Origin: Bacteroidota bacterium
GTDB taxonomy: Bacteria; Bacteroidota; Bacteroidia; Chitinophagales; Chitinophagaceae
Reading direction: 5' to 3'
Length of the DNA: 64,000 bases
Assembly (NCBI GenBank): GCA_030706735.1
Contig: JAUZNZ010000023.1
Coordinates: 1 to 64,000 of the forward strand
This document shows, piece after piece, positions 1 to 6,922 of this stretch. Position 1 is the stretch's first letter; every line of letters begins with the position of its first letter. The position numbers and the translations under genes were made by a program. The notes under the pieces were generated by a model. It saw only the letters and a program-made list of their open reading frames with translations. It did not search any database and was not told the origin of the DNA.

Positions 1-47
1 AACAGCATCCTGAACTCGGCCCCTGCGATCCGTTTTATAGTTTTCAT
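1..47 (-). CDS. GldF-GldG fusion ABC permease, N-terminal fragment cut by window edge
   Basis: Only the first 15 codons are inside the window (the gene continues beyond base 1). They read MKTIKRIAGAEFRML, identical to the first 15 residues of the next permease (133-2445), so this is very probably a second copy of the same ABC-2 type permease fused to a GldG-like domain. The ATG overlaps by one base the stop codon of a short ATPase-tail remnant (47-106), exactly the arrangement seen at the intact ATPase/permease junction at 2445. The second exporter operon in this window also has two permeases after one ATPase, so a second permease here fits. Confidence 0.75.
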   Translation of the reverse strand, partial: MKTIKRIAGAEFRML

Positions 48-106
48 CAATTCGCTTTTTTACATTTGTTAAATAATTGTGCAAAGACCCCGTCCAGCGA
101 GCTCTT
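47..106 (-). pseudogene. 3' remnant of a duplicated ABC ATPase gene
   Basis: On the minus strand this reads 19 codons plus a stop (K-S-S-L-D-G-V-F-A-Q-L, then FNKCKKAN). It matches the last 19 residues of the ATPase at 2445-3386 with four substitutions. At DNA level 1-106 aligns without gaps to 2399-2504 with about ten mismatches, and similarity stops just upstream of base 106. No Walker or signature motif is present, so it cannot encode an ATPase. It is best read as what is left of an ATPase copy after a tandem duplication of an ATPase-permease pair and loss of most of the inner ATPase. Confidence 0.8.
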
Positions 107-132
107 CGGAAATAGTGATTTCTTCTTCCGGC

Positions 133-2445
133 CTACTTCCTCCTCCTTCTGATCAGCAACACCATGCACGCTGCCAATAGGATCCCCGGGATCACCACAA
201 AGAATGTGGTCTTGACTGCCGGAATACTGCTAAGTGTCGCGCTGAAATCATAATCGTTTGTCGGCAACGCATCCGTTTCCACCGGGAAAAGGCCATAATT
301 GAGCCATTTGAACAGCTCGGTCAAAAAGCCCGGGTTTCCCTCATTGAACGCACATACGGCACTCAGCATATCTGCATCACCCAGCACGATGATCCGCTGT
401 TCCCGGCCGCCCACCTGACGCGTTAACGCCAGCCCAAATGGCACCTGCGCCTTCCTGTCTCCGGCCGCGGAGTCATAGGTCTTCGGGATCGTGTCCAATT
501 CGTAATTGCCGGCTTTGTTCCAGGTGTTGCGGGGATCGGAGACGATCAACGGCGTGACCTTGAAGGGACCGTCTTTCTTATACTCCAATCCTACCGCCCC
601 GCTGAGGTACAGCTTTTTCAAACTATCCGGGTTTAAGAAATCCCGAAATTTCTCCTGATCGAACACTTCGCCAACCTGGCCGGAGAAGAGGCCCTTGATG
701 GTCGTCGGCCCATTATACTTGCCAGGCGAGATCATAACCCCGTCCTGCAACCGGACGCCCACCGACGCCAGCAGCGGATTGAGCAGGGCCTGGCGCGTCG
801 GTTCACCGGCAATGATCATGTTGCCGCCGGCCGCAATATATTGGTTGAGCCTGGTCATCTCCACGGCGCTCAATGGGCGCTTGGGATCGGATACCACCAG
901 CGCAGCAATATCCCTGGGGACATCCTGCCGGTCCAGGAAGACCGTATCGAAATCGAAGCCCTGGTTGATTAGCGCCTTACGGAAACCCGGCATAGCGCAT
1001 ATTGCATAGTATTCGACCGGGTCCCGGTGGATGATGCTGCGTTCATAGTCGCCGCCCGCAAATACGATCTTCGGGGGGGTGTCCGTCAGCCGGCGCATGG
1101 AGGCGATCACCTCATGCTCGAAGGGTATCATAGGATTCTCGTCGAATACACGGACAAAGCTCTTCTTTCCAGCCGCCTCCAACTGCCGGACGAACCGATG
1201 TTCTTCCAGCTCGAGGTCGATGGCCTGACGCTCCTGTTCAGGCGTCATGACTTCGCTCATCGAAAGACTGTTGGCGTCGATCATTTGTGGTCCCAGCACA
1301 GACACCGGCTTACCGGCATTTTGCTTCGTCCGGAATATGTAATGAAATGAAGTATCATAATAGATGTTGTATTTGAAGTCCATATCCCCCTTGAAACGCA
1401 CATATTTTTCCCAGAAATGGTAATCTTCATTCCTGTTCTGCGGCAGCCCAAGTTCGTCGCCTATCCCGAGCAGGTTGTCCCAGGCCGTGACGGTCAATGG
1501 CCCTTTTATTTTCTCAAGTACCTTCTGCGAATTGACCGAGATGGTCTGGGTCTTGTACCTGGTCATATCGTAATAAGCCGTCACCGAATGCCGGTTGCTG
1601 ATATAGCCCACCAAAAGGAAAACGACACTCAACCCCACATAACGGCTAATCATGACGAGACGGGGCCGCAACCGCCTGCCATCGTTCAGCCGCATGATCG
1701 TGATCGTAAGGAAAAGACCGATAATCAGTAGGAAATACAGGATGTCGGCGCTCCTGATCAACGCCTGGTTCATGTTATCGGAGGCCCTTCCTCTCACGGA
1801 CAGAAAATCGGTCAGCGCCCGCATAAAGGCGAACTCTTGTCCGATTTCCCCAACATAGTTCATGAAGGCCAGCACGGCGAGCGTGCTCAGCGCGGCCACC
1901 ACCTGGTAGGGCGTAAGAGAGGACATAAACAGCCCGATAGCAGAATAGGTCAGGACCACCAGGTAGGTGGCCACCAACGGCGGAATCAGCGAAACAAAAT
2001 CCAAATTTTTGACCATGACGTTTCCCATAAGACAATAAATGGCCATTACCCCGACGAACAACAGGCAATAGAGCATCATCGCACCGAATTTTCCCAGCAC
2101 GATTTGGCTGATCCGGATGGGAGAGGAGTACAATAGCTTGATCGAGCCGCTCGAAAGTTCCCGGCTCAAAAGCCCCATGGTCAGCAGCGGCACATAGAGA
2201 TACAGGTTTTGCTGGGTCTGGATGAAGATCCCATGCCGCGAGGTTCCGTAGATTATGCTGCTGAGCCCGCCGAACATTCGCGCAAGTGCATTACCGATGG
2301 TCTCCTGGCGTTGCATCCAAATCTCCAAATGATCCGAAAAATCGATGGAGGACGAGATAATGAAAATGATCATCACGATCCAGGCGATCGGCGAATAGAA
2401 CAGCATCCTGAACTCCGCCCCTGCGATCCGTTTTATAGTTTTCAT
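133..2445 (-). CDS. GldF-GldG fusion ABC transporter permease
   Basis: A 770-aa integral membrane protein. The N-terminal third is an ABC-2 type permease like GldF: a first membrane segment near residues 16-36, then several more, with the family stretch LYLYVPLLTMGLLSREL and SSGSIKLLYSSP. From about residue 265 it becomes GldG-like: a membrane segment, a long extracytoplasmic part with a GIFT/DUF4350-like fold (AAGGNMIIAGEP, VLGDADMLS), and a C-terminal membrane helix ending RRRRK. In Flavobacterium GldF and GldG are separate proteins; here they are one chain. The start overlaps the ATPase stop by one base (TGATG), so the two are translationally coupled. The substrate cannot be told from the sequence. 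Export of a protein or peptide, or a role in envelope function, is inference. Confidence 0.85.
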   Translation of the reverse strand: MKTIKRIAGAEFRMLFYSPIAWIVMIIFIISSSIDFSDHLEIWMQRQETIGNALARMFGGLSSIIYGTSRHGIFIQTQQNLYLYVPLLTMGLLSRELSSGSIKLLYSSPIRISQIVLGKFGAMMLYCLLFVGVMAIYCLMGNVMVKNLDFVSLIPPLVATYLVVLTYSAIGLFMSSLTPYQVVAALSTLAVLAFMNYVGEIGQEFAFMRALTDFLSVRGRASDNMNQALIRSADILYFLLIIGLFLTITIMRLNDGRRLRPRLVMISRYVGLSVVFLLVGYISNRHSVTAYYDMTRYKTQTISVNSQKVLEKIKGPLTVTAWDNLLGIGDELGLPQNRNEDYHFWEKYVRFKGDMDFKYNIYYDTSFHYIFRTKQNAGKPVSVLGPQMIDANSLSMSEVMTPEQERQAIDLELEEHRFVRQLEAAGKKSFVRVFDENPMIPFEHEVIASMRRLTDTPPKIVFAGGDYERSIIHRDPVEYYAICAMPGFRKALINQGFDFDTVFLDRQDVPRDIAALVVSDPKRPLSAVEMTRLNQYIAAGGNMIIAGEPTRQALLNPLLASVGVRLQDGVMISPGKYNGPTTIKGLFSGQVGEVFDQEKFRDFLNPDSLKKLYLSGAVGLEYKKDGPFKVTPLIVSDPRNTWNKAGNYELDTIPKTYDSAAGDRKAQVPFGLALTRQVGGREQRIIVLGDADMLSAVCAFNEGNPGFLTELFKWLNYGLFPVETDALPTNDYDFSATLSSIPAVKTTFFVVIPGILLAACMVLLIRRRRK

Positions 2446-3386
2446 CAGTTCGATTTTTTACGCTTGTTGGATAATTGTGCAAACACTTCGTCCAGCGAGC
2501 TCTTTTCTCTGGAAACCTCCACCGGTCTCCAACCCTTCTCCACGCTCATCCGGACCACCCGCTCGGAGATGTCCGGAGACCCGTCAAAACGCATCCGGTA
2601 AGTGTTCGTACCCAGCAGTTCCACCTTCGTGATCCCGGGAATGCGCCCCAGCTCCTGTAATGACGGCGGGGCTTCCATCTTGATGATGATGCTCTCCTGC
2701 GCGGCAAAATTGTTAAAGGCTTCCATGGTGTCGGCAAAGACCATCCTGCCCTCTTCGATCATGATCACGTCGCGGCAGGTGGCCTGTATCTCAGATAGAA
2801 TATGCGAGGAGAAGATGATGGCCCGCTCTTCGGCGATCTCGCGGATCAGCTTCCGCACCTCGATGATCTGATTCGGATCCAGCCCATTGGTGGCCTCGTC
2901 GAGCACCACCAGCCGGGGCTTATGTATGATGGCCTGCGCGATGCCGACGCGTTGGCGGTAGCCGCCCGACAGGTTTCGCAGCAGCCGGTTGCCGTATTGG
3001 GCAATGCCACACTTGTCCTTCACCTCGGTTACGGCCCTGGGAATTTGCTTTTCATCCATCTGGCGGAGATGCGCACAATAGGTCAGGTATTCATCGATCG
3101 TGAACTCCAGGTAGAGCGGCGCCGACTGCGGAAGAAAACCGATGAGGCGTTTGGCCTTTTCCGGTTCACGGCGCATGTTGATGCCGTCGATCAGGACATC
3201 GCCGGCCGTTTGGTTCAACACCCCGCAGAGGATATTCATTGTGGTCGATTTACCAGCGCCATTGGATCCCAGCAGGCCCAGGACACCCGTTTCGGGAATC
3301 TCGAAATTGATGTCCCGGATAGCCCAGTTCACCGTATAACGGTGCGAAAGGCCAGTGATCTTTACGATGCTCTTTTGTGCGATCAT
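2445..3386 (-). CDS. ABC transporter ATP-binding protein, GldA-like
   Basis: A 313-aa cytoplasmic ATPase that should power the permease encoded directly after it. Walker A is GSNGAGKSTT (residues 40-49), the signature is LSGGYRQR (139-146), Walker B is LVVLDEA with the catalytic Glu at 164, and the switch His is in SSHIL (about 195). Most relatives, including the paralogue at 34927-35859, have Pro after the Walker B DE; here it is Ala (LDEAT), probably harmless. The C-terminal 80 residues are the usual extension of this subfamily. Roughly two thirds of residues match the paralogue. The 200-bp region upstream contains a shared 29-bp element and a terminator-like hairpin. Confidence 0.88.
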   Translation of the reverse strand: MIAQKSIVKITGLSHRYTVNWAIRDINFEIPETGVLGLLGSNGAGKSTTMNILCGVLNQTAGDVLIDGINMRREPEKAKRLIGFLPQSAPLYLEFTIDEYLTYCAHLRQMDEKQIPRAVTEVKDKCGIAQYGNRLLRNLSGGYRQRVGIAQAIIHKPRLVVLDEATNGLDPNQIIEVRKLIREIAEERAIIFSSHILSEIQATCRDVIMIEEGRMVFADTMEAFNNFAAQESIIIKMEAPPSLQELGRIPGITKVELLGTNTYRMRFDGSPDISERVVRMSVEKGWRPVEVSREKSSLDEVFAQLSNKRKKSN

Positions 3387-3405
3387 GGTTTAGAATTTAA
3401 GTACT

Positions 3406-3437
3406 AAAAAGGGCAGCCGGTTTGCATAGTTCGGCTG
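3406..3437 (-). terminator. Terminator-like hairpin in the leader of the ATPase operon
   Basis: On the minus strand CAGCCG, a 12-base loop and CGGCTG form a six-bp stem (3414-3437), followed by CCCTTTTT. It lies about 20 bases before the ATPase start and downstream of the 29-bp element at 3513-3541. It may end transcripts from the sigma-factor gene upstream, or act as an attenuator in the exporter leader. The stem is short, so strength is uncertain. Confidence 0.45.
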
Positions 3438-3452
3438 ACTGCAAGATTGTTA

Positions 3453-3486
3453 CCTGGAAAGTTTTTTCTAAAAGGATGGTTGACCG
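3453..3486 (-). promoter_or_regulatory. Intergenic element shared with the SusC upstream region
   Basis: About 34 bases resemble 26602-26632. The core CTAAAAGGA[T/A]GGTTG followed by CCGG is common to both, with a related GGAA-GTT block just before it. Both copies lie downstream of a regulatory gene (ECF sigma here, FecR there) and upstream of the next transport gene. Function is unknown; an ECF-type promoter or operator is possible. Confidence 0.35.
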
Positions 3487-3512
3487 GAATCAGCAGGCGT
3501 GTCCGGGAATAC

Positions 3513-3541
3513 TGTACCCCAACCGAAGGCTTGATACTAGT
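3513..3541 (-). promoter_or_regulatory. 29-bp element, copy 1 (upstream of ABC ATPase)
   Basis: Plus strand TGTACC-N16-TACTAGT; on the minus strand this is ACTAGTA-N16-GGTACA, preceded by a T-rich stretch. Two more copies with the same 16-base spacing lie at 17964-17992 and 35940-35968, each upstream of a minus-strand gene. The layout resembles a -35/-10 promoter of an alternative sigma factor. Here it is about 127 bp before the ATPase start. Confidence 0.6.
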
Positions 3542-3586
3542 GGGAATAAAAAAAACTAAATTATTGTGAATGGGAAGTAGCCGCCG

Positions 3587-4153
3587 TCAGGTAAAGGCGG
3601 CGAGCACCAGGCGGAGATTGCGAAGCGAAAGTCGCAGCGTCCTGAGCGCTTTATTTATGTGATTGCGAGCAGTATGCGGCGATATATCCAATTGCCGGGC
3701 GATCTCCTCCACTGAAAGTCCTTCCCTGCGTCGCAACAGATAAACGACCTTGCACTGTTCGGGCAGCGATTCGATAACTCCATTTATATATTCTTCAAGA
3801 AAACGCGCCGTGATCGCCGACTCGTCGTCGGCAACGGTTACCGGCGCCAGATGCTCTGCGATCAGCTCCTGCCGGCGTCTCGTCCGCACCAATGACTTGA
3901 AAACACTGAATCTGACCGAGGTAGCCAGATAAGCCCCCAAATCCTGTATCGAGACCGCGCTACGTTTATCCCACAACCGGACAAAGATCTCTTGCAGAAC
4001 CTCTTCCGCGATGGTTTTGTCCTTACAGTAATGATAGGCAATGGCAAACAGCTTCTCCCAATAGCGCTCATAGATCGCGGTAAACGCTTGCTCGTCTCCC
4101 CCGGTCAGCAATGCCGCCAGGCGGGCATCGGAATATGTATCGTAGAGCCTCAC
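3587..4153 (-). CDS. ECF-family RNA polymerase sigma factor without an adjacent anti-sigma gene
   Basis: A 188-aa sigma-70 factor of the extracytoplasmic-function type. Region 2 is near residues 27-65 (AIYERYWEKLF, EEVLQEIFVRLWDKR) and region 4 near 133-180 with the HTH EEIARQLDISPHTARNHI. The start is GTG (4151-4153); no other in-frame start precedes region 2. Unlike the second sigma factor in this window it has no FecR partner beside it. It lies between the outer-membrane protein gene (56 bp upstream) and the ABC ATPase operon (200 bp downstream). It could recognise the 29-bp element found just after it, but nothing in the sequence proves that. Confidence 0.88.
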   Translation of the reverse strand: MRLYDTYSDARLAALLTGGDEQAFTAIYERYWEKLFAIAYHYCKDKTIAEEVLQEIFVRLWDKRSAVSIQDLGAYLATSVRFSVFKSLVRTRRRQELIAEHLAPVTVADDESAITARFLEEYINGVIESLPEQCKVVYLLRRREGLSVEEIARQLDISPHTARNHINKALRTLRLSLRNLRLVLAAFT

Positions 4154-4160
4154 ACTACCC

Positions 4161-4190
4161 TAAAGGTAGCAAAAAAGACATGGGAACAAA
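4161..4190 (-). promoter_or_regulatory. Candidate Bacteroidota-type promoter of the ECF sigma gene
   Basis: On the minus strand TTTG (4187-4190) and TACCTTTA (4161-4168) are separated by 18 bases, close to the Bacteroidota consensus TTTG-N19-TAnnTTTG with one mismatch. The start site would fall at or within a few bases of the GTG, giving an almost leaderless mRNA. CTACC and GGTAG around the -7 box form an inverted repeat that could be an operator. Confidence 0.35.
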
Positions 4191-4209
4191 ATTACCCACT
4201 GCATGGAGG

Positions 4210-6915
4210 TCAGGAAAATTTCTTAAAATGCCACAGCAGGCTTAGGAGCAAGATCCTTCCCGGGATCTCGCTTTGCGTCGTACTGAGGACTCCCGGTGCT
4301 ATAACCTGATTGATATTCTGCGCATTGTTCAATAGCCCGAACGCATCAAGCCTCAGCTCGAACGCCCGTTTCCGGCCTAACTCCTTGCTCGCACCGGCAT
4401 CCCACAGCGACACCGGCGGCGCCGGTAGTGTTCCCGACAGCCATTGTATCGAATAATAGGATGATATCGTCACTGCGCCAGGGAGCGTGTACCTTGCCTG
4501 GAGTGAATAGCCTTGTACCCAGCCAGTCGTGTTCTGAGCCGGATTGGCCGAATACCGGTTGGACGTAAATTTCACCGAGCCTTGCGCGTCGATGTACAAC
4601 TCTTCAATCGGGTGCAGATTGAGTTTGCCCTTCAGACCGCCTCCAGGCGAATACACTACGTTTTGCGTCCCATTCACAAAATTGACGCCCCGGCCATACT
4701 GACCGGTCAGCCCTACACTCGCATTCGCTTTCTTCTGATCCCCGACCGGAAATCCATAGCTCAATACAGCCGATGCATTCCATACCCCGCCTGCATTCAC
4801 ATATCCCTGCTGTTGTATCCCTCCGGCCAGTATAGTCGTTGATGGGACAATAGCGCGATCAGAAAAGCTGCCATTCAACCCCAGTTGCCAGTTTTGCGCG
4901 TTATGCGCATCGAAGGTCGAATAGTATATGGTTAGCATGCGGGTCAGCGTTTGCTCGAGCTTCGGGTTGCCTATGTGTACGAGGAAAGGGTTGGTTGGGT
5001 CGGTCACCGGTTGCAGCTGCTGTAGCGTTGGTATCGTCGTGTGCGTTGAAAAAACGAAATTAATACTTTGCCCCTTGCCCGGAGTATATAAAAGCGTGAT
5101 CAATGGGTACCAGGCGGTTTGCCGGATGCGTAACAGCGAATCATTCGACCGGTTCAGATTGTCGAGCGTCATGAATTGGCTTGTCAGCCCCGCCTGCAAC
5201 ACGAGCTTATCCGTTGTTATGTTATAGGCCATGCTAACGCGCTGGGTCGTACTGGTCGTTGTAAAATGATTGCTCGTTGTCGCATCGGGTTTATCATAGG
5301 CTCCGGTGACGCTGTCATAGTCGTTCGATGACCGGTCGCTGCGCCCGACAGACCGATCTACCTCATAATTGCCTATCAGTGAATGTACCTTGTCAAGACG
5401 CTGGTCCAAATACACCCCTGAAACAAAATCGTCATTGTGGCTGGTTTGCCCGATAACCTGATTGATCTGTGTTCTGCCCACAGGCCTCCCCGCACTATCG
5501 AATTGGACCAATTCCGAAAGGGTTGTCTGCGGCTGCCGGTTCCGGTCGCTGGTCTGCCTGACGTCGATCACCAGCATCCCCCCAGATCGCAACCGCTGAC
5601 GGAGTATTAACATGTTATTGAAATGAAAGTTCGTCGTTTGCGCTGTATTGGCAGTCTGACCCCGGTTTAAAGTATAGCTGTCCGGACCTTTCAGCGTAGA
5701 TAGCGTCGTGGAATCGCTACGATTGATATTGGACGAGTTGCCGGTCCAATCTGAAGTGAGAGAAAGGAACAGCAGGGAATCGGGCTGATACCGCAAATAG
5801 CCATCGCCATGCCAGGTCCGGCCCGAGCTGTTCGAACGGCTGGTCGTGTGGGATAAAAGGCTGGAATCAGTAAGCGCCGTCTGCGTAGTATTCACTTCAT
5901 CGAGTACAGTCCGGTTCCCGCTGGAGCCGGCATTGATCGTATATGGCAGGGGAGGATCCTGAGGTCCTGCCAGATCCAGCTCCAGACTGTTTAGTTGCTG
6001 TCTTCCCGCCCCTCCGGCGCCACTGTGCCGGTCGGTACCGACAAACTGATCATTGAGATTGTTGACATTACCCGACGCCATGATTTGGGTCTTGCCAAGC
6101 ATCATTGCGTCACCTCCCGCCGTATAACTTCCAGTCAAGGACTGAGGATTGGCTGCCGCGCCAGATCCGGTTCCCGCATACAGCTTCCCTACGTAACCCT
6201 GACGACGGTTCCTTTTCAGCCGGATATTTAGTGTCTTGGCCCCACTCATCTCCTTTATTCCGGCCATCTTCGCCAGGTCACTCTGGGTGTCGAAGACCTC
6301 CACCTGATCTATTATTTCCGCCGGCAACTTTTGCGTCGCTATCCTTGGGTCGCCCAAAAAAAATACTTTCCCATCGATATACACCTTATCCACCTTTTTA
6401 CCCTGCATCGTCACATTGCCGTCCTTATCGATCTCGATACCCGGCAGCTTGCGCAGCAGGTCTTCGAGCGTCGCATTTGGCGGCAACGGGTAGGCGCTTG
6501 TGTTAAAGGCAATCGTGTCATGCCGAACGTTGGCCGGTGGAATACGCGCCGTGACTACCACGGCCACCATGGCCGAATCCGATCGCTGCATCATAAGACG
6601 AATACGCGCCGTTCCGGCGGCGCCAAGCGACACGCGAATAGTATCTGGCCGGTACCCCAGGTAGGTTGAGACGATCCGGTATTCACCCGGGGAAAGCCCC
6701 CGGAACAGAAATCCCCTGGGGCCGTTGCGACGCACGGCAAAAAGTTTCGCCGGCCCGGAAGGGCCAAGCAAAAACAGATTTACGGTGGCATTTTCCATGG
6801 CCTCGTTACTCACGCTATCGCGCACCATTCCCTCGATCGCGCCTGCATCCTTTTGCGCCACTGCCGCACGGGTCAAGAATGTCCCGATGATAGCAAGGAT
6901 TAAAGCCCTTTGCAT
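4210..6915 (-). CDS. Outer-membrane beta-barrel protein with carboxypeptidase-like regulatory domain
   Basis: A 901-aa secreted outer-membrane protein. I use the ATG at 6913-6915, which gives a signal peptide (MQRALILAIIGTFLTRAAVAQ) and a 7-bp gap to the upstream peptidase; a longer frame to 6969 would overlap that gene. After the signal come a carboxypeptidase-regulatory Ig-like domain (about residues 26-105, GAIEGMVRDSVSNEAMENA), a TonB-plug-like domain (about 130-220, LEDLLRKLPGIEIDKDGNV and VDKVYIDGK) and a large barrel of the OMP_b-brl_3 kind to the C-terminus. No SusD follows it. Its position right after five peptidase genes suggests a role with peptide substrates or products, by inference. 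Confidence 0.82.
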   Translation of the reverse strand: MQRALILAIIGTFLTRAAVAQKDAGAIEGMVRDSVSNEAMENATVNLFLLGPSGPAKLFAVRRNGPRGFLFRGLSPGEYRIVSTYLGYRPDTIRVSLGAAGTARIRLMMQRSDSAMVAVVVTARIPPANVRHDTIAFNTSAYPLPPNATLEDLLRKLPGIEIDKDGNVTMQGKKVDKVYIDGKVFFLGDPRIATQKLPAEIIDQVEVFDTQSDLAKMAGIKEMSGAKTLNIRLKRNRRQGYVGKLYAGTGSGAAANPQSLTGSYTAGGDAMMLGKTQIMASGNVNNLNDQFVGTDRHSGAGGAGRQQLNSLELDLAGPQDPPLPYTINAGSSGNRTVLDEVNTTQTALTDSSLLSHTTSRSNSSGRTWHGDGYLRYQPDSLLFLSLTSDWTGNSSNINRSDSTTLSTLKGPDSYTLNRGQTANTAQTTNFHFNNMLILRQRLRSGGMLVIDVRQTSDRNRQPQTTLSELVQFDSAGRPVGRTQINQVIGQTSHNDDFVSGVYLDQRLDKVHSLIGNYEVDRSVGRSDRSSNDYDSVTGAYDKPDATTSNHFTTTSTTQRVSMAYNITTDKLVLQAGLTSQFMTLDNLNRSNDSLLRIRQTAWYPLITLLYTPGKGQSINFVFSTHTTIPTLQQLQPVTDPTNPFLVHIGNPKLEQTLTRMLTIYYSTFDAHNAQNWQLGLNGSFSDRAIVPSTTILAGGIQQQGYVNAGGVWNASAVLSYGFPVGDQKKANASVGLTGQYGRGVNFVNGTQNVVYSPGGGLKGKLNLHPIEELYIDAQGSVKFTSNRYSANPAQNTTGWVQGYSLQARYTLPGAVTISSYYSIQWLSGTLPAPPVSLWDAGASKELGRKRAFELRLDAFGLLNNAQNINQVIAPGVLSTTQSEIPGRILLLSLLWHFKKFS

Positions 6916-6922
6916 GGAGTTA

